A program made the position numbers and the translations under genes. Under the pieces are notes generated by a model that was not told where the DNA came from, made no database searches, and worked only from the letters and a program-made list of their open reading frames with translations. A stretch of 64,000 nucleotides of DNA, taken from positions 592,812-656,811 of the forward strand of contig JAYKAV010002919.1 of NCBI GenBank assembly GCA_035582835.1. The letters are read 5' to 3'. Positions 36,316 through 49,360 of this stretch are shown here, piece by piece (position 1 is the stretch's first letter; each line of letters begins with the position of its first letter). The DNA is from Phoebastria nigripes (taxonomy: Eukaryota; Chordata; Aves; Procellariiformes; Diomedeidae).

Positions 36316-39300
36316 CTTTCCCACCTTCTCCTTGTCCTCACCCCTCTGCTCCCATTCCCTACTCCGTTCTGTCATCATTCCCGTTGTTCCTTTATTCATT
36401 TTAATACTAATTTCAGTGCACCTGGAAGGAAACACGCGTGATGGCAACTTGAAATAGCAATAACGAAGACCTTAAAGAAAAGCACGTGGCAAGTCTGAGC
36501 AGTAGAAGAGCCCTGCTTGTAGCTCGGTGTGCATTTTGTCCTGAACAGAAGACCTTTTCTCACCTATTAGCACAACGAAGTTCAGATCATGATTTCCAGC
36601 AGCAGTGGAACTACAAAAAACAAGAATATAGAGCAAGTCCTTCTTAGCAGGTTTCCATTCTTAAGCTTTTTCTAGAAGCTGGAAGAGCAGCGCTCAAGGC
36701 CTGCGTTCAGTAAATCCCACTGCATAAATAATACTGCTGAAAGCATAACCAAAGCTCTGTTGTGCTATCATGCTACAGAGCCAATAAACTAAAACAACAC
36801 TCATGAAATCACTTAACCAAGAGGAGCTTTCCCAGTCTTGTTTCATTAGAAGAATGGCATTCAACTCTGATCCCAAAAAGCAGCAATCATGCTACAGTAT
36901 TAATAAAATGAACTTCAGCAGACGCAGTTCCACAGAAAAACATGCACTGAGGTTCTCTTAAAAAAATTCCCCAGCTAGCAATGTAAGGAAAAATATGTGT
37001 AATGCCCTGATATAACTGACAAGAAAAACAGAGAAAAAGATTTATAGAGTAAATTCATTAAGCTTTCAACTTACATTCCATCGTTCTGGAGTCCAACTCA
37101 AATTACTGTATGAAAGCTCTTTCTCATGGAACTAGATGAAATTTAAGATTACTTTTAATTACAAAGGGTGTGGGAGAATGTTTTCATGGGAGACAAATAC
37201 CTCTACACCTCTTACCAGTGTGGATTTAAGAGGTTCACAACAAACAGAAACTGATTTATGAGCATTGGGGCATCATTGTGTCAGGCTGCAGCATGGTCTG
37301 AGACTTAATTTCTTTACTTTTACTGCCACGTATATATCTTTTGCAAGTTCTAATTGGAAATTAAAATGGCAGAACTTTTATGGGAGGAAAGTTTATTACT
37401 ACTAATGGTTTTCGAAACTAGGCTACAGAAAAATATTAAACGTGGCGATGATGTGTTCTTTTTAATTTAAATTTAGTTGTAGTTTCAATAACTTTTTACA
37501 TAAATCATGGTACTGCCAAATTGTTTCTCTGGTTAATCAAATATATCCTGTTTATTGAATAAATAGTGGTCTCAACCTTGCTTTTATTTGGGTATGAACA
37601 ATTGTGTAGGAGCTATTAGCTCACACACAGGTTGCAACCCTTCTTTTTATCAAGATTGCCCAAGTTTGCCAAAAAGAAACCCTTTCTACTATTGCCTGTA
37701 ACCCTGCCAAACTTTAACCATTTCTGTTCAAGTTTTCCATGTTATGTACTGATTTTTTTTTCCTAACCAAATGGTTCAGCAACTTCAGAGGAAAAGGGTT
37801 AAAACAAAGGAATAAAAAACCCTAGCGACCTGTCATTAAAGACAGATAACACAAGACATGTGCCCAGGGGTCAGCTGTGGGTTAACTGTGACATTTCTGA
37901 ACATCCCAGCACTTGACTTTGCAGAAAAACAACCATCTCCTTTTAAGGTAGCTCATGTTTGTATGTAACAAAAAATAAGCATGTGCCTACCTGCTGAGCA
38001 TTCATTTGCACACATTCCCACCCAGCTGTTATTTCATACAAGAATAAATGAAATCCACCAAAACGCAAACATACAATTTTTGCACACACAAGCACAGAGC
38101 ATCTTTCTTTGAGATGTGGACGCTCTGCATATGGTAGCAAGATAAAAGGAAGAAGCAACTGAGGTTGATGAATTACCAATTGATGTACAATTTAAAGCTT
38201 AAACTATTTTCTTTTTTTGATGGCTTCTGCATAAAGGTGTAAAATATGACTGCACTCTACTCTGGGAGTCCTCAAATGGCAGNGGGTACACTAGGAACCG
38301 ATGCCAGCATGAAAAGGTAACAGCAGCTCTGGCGAGAGAGGTAGTTCGCCACCTCTGAAAGGCTGGCTGCAGCTAGGGTTTGGAGGGTTATGAAAAGACC
38401 TCAGGATAAAAATTTCATGTCAATTATTGCTTTTTCAAAGTCAACAGGCAGGAACAAAAGTACAAAAAAGAGCAAAATTCTTTGAGCGAGATTTGGGCTG
38501 CCCCAACCCTAACCTGGCCATAGTATGCTAGCACTTATCTATGCATCAAACATTATTTATCACTGGGTCTTGTAAATATAGTACCCAGACTAAATTCTGC
38601 AGACAACCTTTTTGCTCTCTAACTTCTGTCTTCCATCCTAGTTTCAACTTTTACAAAGGGGTGGAGAAGAGCTGTAGAAAACACCACGATGCAATTATAG
38701 GGTCATTAAATCCAGCATAAGTCACTGCTGGCAATGTGTCCTCCTCCATGACTGCTTGCTCTTGCTATCTGCCCTGTGCCAGCACTACAGTTCTGCGGCT
38801 GAGTTGTGATCCAGATCAGGGAACTGATCCAGCTGAAAAATAACTGAACCGATAAAATGGTAATGTCAGCACAAGAGAGAGGAACAGGGATGAATAGCAA
38901 CAGCAGGCAGTGGCTGGGAGGATGGAACCACCCTTTTCAGCAATACAGCAGACATACGCCAGATTAAAGTAACCATATAAATACAATTTAAGAGTTGTTA
39001 AATCACTCCAAGCTGCTGTAATGAGTTCCTTTATAAATGTACACTCAGATTTGCTTTGCAGGTCCATCACATGAGTTCCTTAGTTTCGCTGCCGTGCCTC
39101 TAAAGGCATTCAGACAGGATGAAAGACTTTGCTCGTTCAAAACATTTTGCAAAAGCTAATTATAACTTCTGTGCTGTCTTTCAAGAAAGAACTAACAAGA
39201 TCATGTGCAGAGGCACAGGTTCTTCAGGTTAAGAGTCGTTTTATATCCCTACACTATCAGGGGACTGGATCTTGCTTTCAAGAAAATGCATTTCATGCTG

Positions 39301-40769
39301 TTATATTTCTAAAGGGAGTATCTACTTGTTTATGGCAGGAATCTAAGGCAGGAACCTGGGCTCTGCCATTCACAGATACGGGATTCAGAAGCCACATCCT
39401 TAAATAAAAGAAATTAAGATGAATGAACATTAAGAAATTATTTATGCAAATCAAACTATCAAATTGAACTGATGTCCAGGTGAACACATGCAAGCACAGG
39501 GGACTGTCTGTTACTGCGCTTCCAAGCTAAAGTTTTTCCTTGAACTGAGATGGTGATGTTATTTTGATTTTAATTCATTTTCCAGACAAGAACTAGATCT
39601 GCTTTAGCATTAACTGAAGCTTAGCTGGTACTTCTTGTGAAGGTGTGCTGTCAAGTTACAATTTTAGATTGGTTAATAGCATCTTTCAAGTGTCAGTATC
39701 TTCATTAAAATGCCAATTACACTTGCAAGGAGACCATGCAACCTCACAAGTTACAGTTCCCTTATTCTCTGATATTTCTGGGGACTGGATGGGGGCAAAG
39801 AAGAACCAGTCGTTAAAAGTTAAGCTCCTAGCCTGAAATACTTTTGCTTGAAAATCGCTTGCCTGTATCACTCTTCACTTGGAAGAGATGTTGCAAAGTA
39901 ATCCTTCTACTTACAAGCACCTAAATAGCAGTCAGTGTTGAGCCACCCCAATAGGAAAGAAGCAACTGCTCAGCCGATGAGTGAAGGACATTCAGCCCTG
40001 GGAAGATCAATGCTGTTGAATGCCTGAAGGGACTCACTGAGCAGAGGGGTGCACGAGCAGTCATTTCACCACTTACCTGAGGGTCTGACCCACACATGCT
40101 CATCAGCTTTCAGATGTGGAGAGAATGGGAAAAAGTAAGAAATAACACATTGAGCCCGATGGCTGCTTCAGTCCCAAAGGGATGGGGAGGGTAGCATGTG
40201 GGTGATGCAGGGCTGACACCTGAAGGACTGCAGGCTTGAGGAGGAAGCCTTGTTTGCACTCTGCAGGCTGTCACTAGAGCCCAGGTGTGACTCCTTGCAT
40301 CATGACATGGGAATTAGAAGTCTCACCTCTTCAGACACTACCTAAATTCTAAATCCAGGCATTGGGCATGGAAGGAAGAAGCACTCCTGGCATGGTCACC
40401 ATGGCAGAGATGTGGTTTAACCTTCCTAACCAGGCTGGGCAGGGAAATGTTTTATGCTGTATAATCAGTTCACAGTGTTAATGCTGACACCTCTGAAGTT
40501 TCCTGGTGAAATCAAGAAAATGCATCTTCCTCACAATCCCGTCATATTTTGACTGCGACACCCAACCTGAGCTGCAGGAGGAAGTTTGCAGTTGGGGAAG
40601 GGCAGACTCCTACTAAGTTAACTCCATGGGTCAAGTCTATGGAGGCTATCAGGGAACAGTGTTCACAGAGGAAGTTCACAGGGGATTTTTGTTGTTGTTC
40701 TTGCATAGCATTTGGTGTCTACAAATGCTGACAATGTCTCTTTACACAGCACACAGGCCGCCACACTGC
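36316..40769. other. Unassigned, repeat-poor noncoding sequence
   Basis: About 4.4 kb without a recognisable transposon, gene or RNA. 37.32-37.60 kb is AT-rich and motif-dense. A caggaacctgggctctgcca stretch near 39350 recalls the MIR core but is too short to call. A single N lies at 38283. Confidence 0.5.
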
Positions 40770-42770
40770 TTGATAGATTTTAAGGTAAAAGGAATCATTG
40801 TGATAATCTACTGTGACCTCCCACATATGCAAAAATTAGAATTCCCTCAAGCAATTGGTAAATTAAGACCACAACCTCTAGCTCTGCAACTGCACAGAAC
40901 TTCTGTCAAGCTAGAGGTTGAACTTTAAGCAGTGGATTTTAACAGCAGAGAATCAACCACCTATCTATGTAAGATGTTTCAATGGTTACCTATCTTCAGG
41001 AATTAAGAAATACAAAATAAAATAAAAAGCACCGTACTGCTAGACTGAATATATCCAGTTTCTAGTCTCCAGAACATTTCCTCTTCTTCCTAGTAAACAA
41101 TGTGCCTAACATCCACCAAGTCGGGTCCCTCTCACACAGTCTCTCTGAGAAATTAAATAGCCTCAACCTTCTTGATTCCTCACTCTGAGATAGGTTTTCC
41201 AGAACAAAAAATATTCTTGTAACTCATTTCTGAACTCACATCAGTTTGTCAATTCTTTTGTAATTACTGATCAAAACCGAAACCAATATTTCAGCATGGG
41301 TCTCTACAACATCGGTGGTGAAAACCTAATCTCCATATATCCACTGGTGTTCACACAAAAGTTATATTAACTCCCCAAAATAACTGTGCAGGTGGTAATT
41401 ATTGACAAGGTTGGTTAATCACTTGGATCTGTTTACCTAAATAAAGGCCCACTACATGTGACCTACATTATTTAACTCATCTGAGATTAAAATTAATCAT
41501 CTTGTGGGACTGTTCAATTTTAATTATTATTTTATTAACCACTAACTTTTGCAGTTAACACTACCAGATGCTACCAACATTTTTTCTGTATGACAAAATC
41601 AAGATGCTGAATAGAAGCAGGTAGGGAACAGCAGCAGTAAAGAACCTGCTTTTTGAGACATTCTCCCAGAAACCCTTAGTAGTGGGTAATGTTTCTCCAT
41701 TTTCAAGGTCTTGTCTGAGAAATATCACTTAACCAGATTTTATTATATTTAGTAAGTACTACCTTGATTTTATATAATCCAGATTTCATAAACAAAACAT
41801 AGCTTTATATGAAATCTTACACCTTGCAGAAACCATATTTTGAAAAAATTACTTTCAACAAACTCATGAAAACCAGTATCAAATTTCTTTGACAATATCT
41901 ACCTTCTTAGAAATCCTGTTGATCAATGCTAATTTTGCTCCCATCCTATAACATTTAATGAATATGTCACTTATAAGTTCAAATGATTTTATATTGAATT
42001 AATATCCAGCTAAATAGGGCACTGCTGCTGATCTCATCCTACTTACCCTTTGTAAATGCTGACCCAAGATTTGTTTTACCTCCTGAGGGCCTGGGACCCA
42101 CCCGATACTTGAAGATTATTTAATTGTCAATGTTGGCTCCAGCACCTCACCAGCTAACCTTGCAGAGCTTCNGGATATAAGTGCTGGAGCTGTAGCAGTT
42201 GCTGTTCAGCATCTTGGGGGTAGGGATATAAACCATTTCAGTACTCCTGTAACTTCTAAAAATACCATGTAACTTTTTTTTTTAATATAGAAACGGCTAA
42301 TTAGGGAATTCTCCTGTCTTTTCTGTGTTGCTGTGGCCAGTTTTACTGCCCCCATCAACAACTTTTAACGATTTTCCTTATTTTCCTTCATCAGCAATCT
42401 TTATTTCATAAATACCAATAATTTCTAGCCTCATTATCAGTCCCCTATTTTCCTTTTATTTTCATTCATATATATGCAAGTGCATGTTTTCATATGTACA
42501 TTCGTAAGGTAGCTTTCATTTCCCTTTTATGCTGGGCTGAAGGAGGGGAAGGGGGTGTTCGGGTCACATTGACAAAGTCCTCTTCCACAATTGCAGAACT
42601 GTGACTTTTACAGCATCTGCTGAAGTTTTCTTAAACCATTCCCAATTATCATTCACACTGTTTGGTTTAGGGTGGTTTTTTTCTTTTCAAACCACTTTGC
42701 TCATAATTGCTTTAATCTTTGGGAAAACAGCCCTTTTAAAGAATCAAGTATATCCATTATACAATTAATG
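40770..42770 (-). mobile_element. CR1-like LINE, long decayed antisense copy
   Basis: Reading the plus strand gives the familiar antisense text of a CR1-family LINE in order. The 3' terminus comes first (gattttaaggtaaaaggaatcattgtgataatctactgtgacctcc near 40775-40820, matching ttaaggccagaagggaccattgtgatcatctagtctgacctcc in two blocks). Then come agagaatcaaccacc and tttcaatggttacc (about 40950-40990), the taggttttccagaac...tttctgaactca...cagtttgtcaat series (41190-41255) and atttcagcatgggtctc (41288-41304). Further on are ctcctgagggcctgggaccc (about 42080-42100), ctattttccttttattttcattca (about 42445-42470) and an aaccattcccaattatcattcac block with tttgggaaaacagccc (42635-42735). The copy is 5' truncated and has no open coding frame, so it is an ancient inactive insertion. 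It accounts for the largest recognisable feature in the window. Confidence 0.75.
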
Positions 42771-43111
42771 ACTCCCAGTGGCCTTCCCTAGCGTGAGATG
42801 CCTTGACAGAAGGGAAGTTGAGCAGATTTATTTGCAATGGCACTTCACGAGATCTTGTTTCAATTTCTTGGCCATACTGCTTTCTGGGACAAGTAGGTCA
42901 TTGCACATAAACAGACAGCACTGCCATCAAGCTTTTGTTATCTTCCTCAATTTAAAATAGGAATATGAAAAATTAAGTGAAACACTAAATTATTATTCAT
43001 GTTTTTATAATGTTTTAACACTCCTGTTACTGGCCTGTTTTCTATGTCCTACAGATGTGATGAACAGGCAACAGTGAAAACAAATACTGTAAAAGTGAAG
43101 GGTGGAAGAAA

Positions 43112-43270
43112 GGAAATAGAATTATTCCCATTTTACCAAAAGAGAATTGAGGCACTGAAAGATTAAACGACTTGCTCATAGTCACACAGGGAAATTGAAG
43201 AAGAATCTGGGATTGAACTCAGATCTCCCACAACACAGTCCAGTACTTTAACCACAAAACCATTCTTCAT
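43112..43270 (-). mobile_element. MIR-type SINE, minus strand
   Basis: The clearest MIR here. In plus-strand order it shows ttcccattttacc, agaattgaggcactgaaaga, ttaaacgacttgctcatag, tcacacaggg, gggattgaactcagatctcc and agtactttaaccac. This is the reverse complement of the MIR head, core and tail (ccattttacagatgagg, aactgaggc, ttaagtgacttgcccaaggtcacaca, gggattcgaacccaggtctcc, ctcttaaccac). It lies 340 bp beyond the CR1 remnant in the same orientation. It is diverged, non-coding and old. Confidence 0.9.
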
Positions 43271-45057
43271 CCATAATGAATAGCTCCTGGCATGCACATA
43301 CCATTAACTAGCCAGGGAAAGGGACACTTTTAGTCAAGACAATATTAACACTTAGTTGCAAAATGGAGCTCATTTAAAATGGGGTGAAGTTTCTGGCATT
43401 CTCAAGTCAATAGTTCATGTAATGTACCATACCAAAAGATCTTCGTGTTCCTGCCAAACTTGCAGCCAGCACAGTCTTTTACTGGTGATAGTTTAACATT
43501 ACAGCCTTGTGAGAAAGCAGGCATTTCCCATGATATATGGGTAATAGTTTTCTTATTGGCAAGGTCATTGGAAAATTGCAAAATATTTTGCCTAAAACAG
43601 AGGGATTTTCATCCCACTTTTTGCAGGAATGTGCAGGGGGGAAAAAAAAGATAGAAGGCAGTTCTGCAGTTTCCAGGGGATTTCTGTTAAAGGATAGGAA
43701 AAAAAGACATTTTTGTTTGAAAGTGCTAGTATGTTGCTATCAAGCCTGCAATGTATTACAGTTCCTGATAGGTACCACAAATGTAACAGCCTGAACCACC
43801 CTTGCTTCAGCTTCTTGAGTTCATTCCTGAGGCATAGCACCCCACTCCAAAACTCTCAGACGCCAGCCTGAAACTCAGCAGGGGAAACGGGGATGCATTG
43901 CCTCTAACATCACCCCCACCTCCCAAAGCGCAACTGAGGACTGATCCCGGGGGGCGGCTGCACTACCAAGAGCAATCAGTAATGCGTGTACAGAGGTGGC
44001 TTAATGACAGCCTCTGTCCTGTGCCTACTGCATCTCCGGTCCCCATTTGCTGTGTTAAAACAGGCAACTGAGACACCTCTAATTTAAGCCAGATGCCAAA
44101 TGAGCCCCAAGAAAAAGCAAAGAGCAGCAGTGAAGTCTGACGCAGAGGTATTCCACCAAAAACCTCTTCTTCCTAGATAGCTCAAGGAAGCACCACTTCT
44201 GTTTTCTGCCCCAGGAAGATTATCTTGGAATGAACCTGCTGAGATTTCTCAGTAGCATTTGAGAAAACTTTGCTGCTGATGAAGAGCAAAACTAGCAATG
44301 CCACACCTTGGCATTTGGCCTCTGGCCAAACAGAAATTTTTGGGAGGGAAAATTTATTGCCGGGCTCTTGCTTTGAAGACTTGCTCTTTGCCCAGAAATA
44401 GGGGAGAGCCCCAGCATGTGTTTGGAGGAGTCCCGCACTTTAGGGACAAGGTAAGTGAGAGAGGAGGCAGGAAGCCCTGTCTGAGCAACACCTGAGAAAG
44501 TGCTGCACAAAGTGACGTGTTTCAGCAGTACTGCGAGTTTACCGTGGAGTTCACAACACCGTATAGGTACTTAACATTTTCTCTTCTCTCAAATGAGGTT
44601 TACTTGTGGAGAGAGAGAGGGCTGTAAAGGAAAGCAGTAAATGTGGCCACATGTACAGGCCTGTGCATCCTGCATGAGACATGTTCTCCTGCCCCTTGCC
44701 TCACATTCCCCCACCGCGGCACCTGGAGGCTGAGTGCTCCTGGGGCAGAGCTGTTACTCACGCCTGGATCCTACGCGCCCGATGCAGCCGGTCAGCATGA
44801 CTTGGATCCACCAACAAGCTGTGTCTTGTGCTCAGTAGCTGCTCACACTAAATTAGGCTTGGATTATTAAGTCTTCAAGAGTATCACCAAAACTGAATTC
44901 AGACTATTATCCATGTTATGTCTGCCAAAGGTAACTCATCTAAGGTATGGCTATATCTCCTTTTTTGGTTTATGAACTCAGGATGTGTAAAAAGAAACCT
45001 GATTTTATTCGCAATATCATGAATTGGAGTCCCCGAAGCTCCTAGCAGCAGAGGTGG
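43271..45057. other. Unassigned noncoding sequence
   Basis: No gene is supported. Opposed frames at 44292-44510 (-) and 44298-44495 (+) overlap almost exactly and are chance. Confidence 0.5.
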
Positions 45058-45135
45058 CTTCAAACTCCTTCAAAGCAGGGACCAGATTTCCAATGCTGAA
45101 GTAGATGTGTATAGATCTGGGGCCTGGTTCTGCCC
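45058..45135 (+). mobile_element. Possible L2 3' end fragment, plus strand
   Basis: caaactccttcaaagcaggg followed by accagattt and tctggggcctggttctg resembles the L2 3' UTR (taagctccttgaggcagggacc...ggggcctgg). It is short and diverged, so this is tentative. Confidence 0.4.
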
Positions 45136-47574
45136 ACTGTGGAAATGAATCTCAGCTCTGAGCCGAGTCCCCAGATCTTTGTCTCATGGACTCGGTGTGC
45201 AGAGGCCAGGCCTGGTCCATGAGGGGAGCTAGATGGTTCCCCAAAGTCTCAGTCTTTGGGGGTTGTCACTGTGTTTTCATTACGAAGGCTCCTGAGTCCG
45301 CATCCTAGTCCAAAAAATCTGCAAAACTGGTAGCTGACTGTTCTGTCCCCTTTGTGACAATGCAAAGTGCCCATTAGCGGGTTGCCGGGATGACGGAATT
45401 CCAGTCACTGCAGCTACATCTGCATCCCAGCACAGCCCTTTTATCCCCTGGCTGCTCAGAGACGGGTCTGTCAGAACCAGGGTGGGGAAAGACATGACAT
45501 GTACTGGAGCGATGCTCTGTCACAGCTATCATCTGTCATGACCCCAACTCAGTAGCAACACTTAAAGCTGTCTGGCCGCAGTTTGAAATTGCATCTGGAA
45601 TGGGGATGCTCATGGAGAGATCTTCCACGAAAAACACATTAGACAACGCTTTTTTTAAAAAATATATGCAGGATTCATAACTCAGTGCAAAGTTTGCAGC
45701 TATAACCCCAAATGCTCAGACAGTAAATCTGGTTGGTACAAAACCAAGTCCTTGTCCCAGCTAAGCAGAATGTATTAGATTAGGTGGTGGCATGTGCTGC
45801 ACGTTTAGGACGAGTTTGTATAAATTTATCACTGGCTCCCAACTTGGTCAAATATTTCCCCCCTTTCCTCCCAAATCTGACTCTCCACAGAAACTCAGGT
45901 AATAAACGTCATCTGTTACAAATTACACAGCATGACTCCCACCCGAGTGCCTCAGAGCTGGCAGGACTGCAGCGCTCCGTCTCTATGGCTCAAGGCAGAA
46001 GTGTAGCTTATGTATCTCCAAATATTTGCCTGAAAACGCTCTCTTTGGATCAGTTTTTCTGACATTTGCTTGAATAGTTTTCAAGAAACACCCACCCAGT
46101 GTTAGTTATTGTGCTATGCAGAGAAAGTCATGCAGGCTAACATTCCAGATTACGAACTCTGCAGCAATATATTCTCCTCTCGGAGGGCCGGACACTGATT
46201 CTCAGTGAGGCTGGTATCAATTGTCAGCAAAACTCCACATCCTTGCAGGTTCACAACAGCATCAATGAACTCAGAATCCAGATGCTTGCACTCATGCTTT
46301 TCCCATTAATAGCAACAGGAACAGTGAGCACATGCATGCACACATGTATGCTTTTTCCCTTTCATTCCTCCCCACTTAGAAAGAAGAGCAAACACCTACT
46401 TTCTTTTTTTTTTTCTTTTGATCTAAGGTGGTCCAGTGACCCTTCCATTTTGAGAGCACTTAGCACTCCCTCCAGACACCTGCAAGGAAGGCAGTGGAAA
46501 ACTATCCCATTATCACTCAATGAAGAAAGATGTCCACCTTTCCTTTTCCTCTCTGCCTTTGCTGCAAGATCTATTTTCAGTTTGGCCCTTCTCTTCCCTC
46601 AAGTTGAGTTTCTCTATGTTATACTTCTAATGCAAAGATGAAGAGCTGAAGCAACTGCTTGAATCTGCTATGCACAACCTCGGTTTACCCAGGAATGTAT
46701 TTTGGGGGAAGCAAGAGGGATTACCTCGTTCTTATCTTGAAGCTGTTACTTTCTCTTGACCATAACATATCATTTCCCTGTCATCTCATATGCATGCAAG
46801 TCCACTGAACACAATTCAGCTGGACAGATGCCAGTCCAATATTAATTCAGACTCCTTGTTAACTTCAGTATTTCACAAACCATGGTGTAAGAGCTAATGA
46901 GAAATCAGAATCTGGCGCCATGGCTGGAATGAAATCAAACCATGAAGCTCCTTCCCGACCTATTATAAAAATTACAGTGTGGAAAGTGAATTTAATGGTG
47001 CAGAGTGCTTAATTGTAATATCAGTAAAGGCTTTGATCTGAGTGACTCTTGACATCACAGAATGAGGAAACTCCCTTAATGATTTGAAAAACCACACGAA
47101 TGGTTGGGGAAGGAAATTTGTTTTATGCGTATATATTAAAAAATGTTATTAAGTCTCAGGGAGAATTTTATTTTGGCGGGGGGAGGATTCTTTGAAAAGG
47201 GATCTGTATCACAAAGGGAAACAGAGGTTAGCTTAAAAAAAACAAACAAGACATTGAGGACATTTTTAGTACAATGGAATTACAATGGCCTGGTACAGCT
47301 TTGCTGAGGATTGAAATATGTGCATCTTCCTATCAAGGCCTGTGTTAAGTGTGGGATATCATTCCTTTAGCCCAGAAGAAGCTGTGGCTTAGATGCATTC
47401 CCCTGCTCTCAGAGCTCCTTTTACCTCGGGGATGGAGGATGAATATATGCCTCCTTAGCCCATTGGCTGATGCAAGGTAGATCCTTTTCCAAACGAGCTT
47501 ACTCCAGTTGTTGCGTATGGAAAAAGGAGACATGGCTCCACTTATTCTTCCAAGTGAAAGCATGGGAGTTATCT
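45136..47574. other. Unassigned noncoding sequence
   Basis: 46.93-47.07 kb is AT-rich and motif-dense (possible conserved noncoding element). The frame at 46243-46641 (132 codons) resembles no protein. No gene is supported. Confidence 0.5.
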
Positions 47575-47720
47575 CTGAGAGAGGCTGGCCAAAAGACCCA
47601 AGCAGAGGCAGAGAGGAAGAAACTTTCTGCCTAGGAATCAAACACCAGTCACCCTCCCATCCTCCCTCCCCAGCCAGAGGTCTAAACACTTCAACTATGC
47701 ACTTAGCAAGAGGTCATACC
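47575..47720 (-). mobile_element. Possible MIR-type SINE, minus strand
   Basis: In plus-strand order: gagagaggctggccaaaaga, cccaagcaga, tctgcctaggaatcaaacac and ccagccagaggtctaaacac. These correspond loosely to the antisense MIR blocks agagaggttaagtgacttgccc, aaggtcacacag, ggaattgaacccaggtc and agtgctctaaccac. Divergence is high and the order is the main support. Confidence 0.4.
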
Positions 47721-49261
47721 TTCAGCTGGCAATGAAGAATAAGCACAGTCTTACAAGTTCTGCCCCAGTGATATACTGGATCTTTTGCATATCGACCTTA
47801 ATGTCAGAGATGACATTTCATTGAGCCAGGTCTCCTGAAAGGAAGAATTTCCTGCACCTTAGGCTGCTGACAGCTGCCAGAGTTGATCTGGCAAGATTTT
47901 TTCATATGCTGATGTGAAAAACAGAACCTTCATTGACGCCAAGACGCAAGTGTGTGATATGTGGCTTAGAAGGAGAAAAGAAAAAATACATTTATTGGTA
48001 TAACTATAAAAAAACAAGTCAGAGTGACTCGTGATTTGTCTACAATCTTTCAAGGAGCCGGTGAGGGAATCAGAATTCACCACTACCTGGTTTCCGCAGC
48101 AGTGCTCAGCCTGCTAGGTCAGGCTGCCTCAAGTAAGCCTCCAAAGCCATCTGCCTGGATGGAAAAAAATGCAGCCTAGTTTTGAAGAATTAAAACTTAC
48201 AGCTCCATCCTGTAGGGTATTGTCCTTGCTCAGCCTTGCAGGGAATCTCCTGAGAAACTCAACTTGGCCTGAGGTTAGGTGGAAATTTGTGTGGATGCAG
48301 CCCCCACACGTACTGGGAGAGCTCCTCTAAGGCAGTGTCTCAGCAGCAGCATCACACAGAGGCATCTTGGCTGGATTTCAGAGAGGGAAAAGGCCAGACT
48401 ACAGGTCATAGCCTTTAGTGGTTCTCCAGACCTACAGTCTCTGAAGAATTAACAATGCCGTGCCCAGTGCATGGGGATGCATATCCTTCTCTTACAGACC
48501 CAACTTCTATCCTATGAATTAATTTCTAGAAGAGTCTCTGAACCTAACAATCGATACAAACCACGAAAACAGGAAACAATGCAAAAATTTTCACCCAAAG
48601 CTCACACCAAATGTAAGCATTGAAGTTTTTTGGCTAGGAAAAGATTTTTTTGTGGGGACTGAATCTACTCAGAGTCAGGATGTGGTACAAGATAATTTCA
48701 AGTGAAAACTGGACTAGGTGAGATGTCCTGTCAGTCCCTGGACCCAAATGCTTTGGTCCTTACAAGAAAGCTCTAGGAGAACAGCTGGAAATCTGGATAC
48801 TTTATCTGAGCTGAAAAATGGACACATGTCAAACACAAAAAAAAAAANGCAAAATTTAATTCTGTACCTGCAAAGTCACCTTCCAGGCACTGAAAAAGTT
48901 CCCGTTACGTTCAGTCTCTTTGGCACATAAAATTGGACCCATACAACTGTAAACCAGACTAAATATTTGGGTTTTAGACTGATGGAAAAGTTAGCACAAA
49001 ACAGATAGACAATTCACCCCATCATTTCACCCCATCTGTAAGCGCTTTCCAGCAAACACATTTAGCTATACTTTGCATCATGCTATTTCAATGGCCTGGT
49101 CATCATTTTCTTTGCCTTCCTTGCAAAGGCAGTGTGGCAAGTGCTGGGCTCGCTGCACTACAGGAACGGCCATCTCAGCTCTGTTTCCCACTATCTCACG
49201 GGCAGGTCTGGACAAGTGTCCGCCCTTCTCCATGCTCCTATTTCCTTTACCGGTCTTTTTT
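47721..49261. other. Unassigned noncoding sequence
   Basis: Includes an A-run with an internal N (about 48837-48848). No gene or confident repeat. Confidence 0.5.
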
Positions 49262-49360
49262 TCTTCTTTGTCTGTTTTAGACTGGAATTTCTTTGGGGGC
49301 AGGCACCTACCAAGGCTGGGACCCCTTAGGTATAGCCATGCAAACAACGTAAGATAAATG
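49262..49360 (+). mobile_element. L2-type LINE 3' end, plus strand
   Basis: tcttctttgtctgttttaga, ctggaatttctttgggggca, ggcacctacc and ggaccccttaggtatagcca follow the sauropsid L2 3' UTR in order (tttgtctgttttagactgtaagctctttggggcagggacc...ggggccccttaggtactg). The upstream 180 bp may belong to the same insertion but show no coding similarity. It is an old 5'-truncated copy. Confidence 0.7.

Noticed and set aside
39340..39410. Possible MIR core (caggaacctgggctctgcca)
   Set aside because: Only about 25 bp resemble the core. The flanking blocks expected on either side are missing.
43200..43260. tRNA gene suggested by a gattgaactc-type B-box
   Set aside because: This belongs to the tRNA-derived head of the minus-strand MIR at 43112-43270. 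No cloverleaf can be formed.
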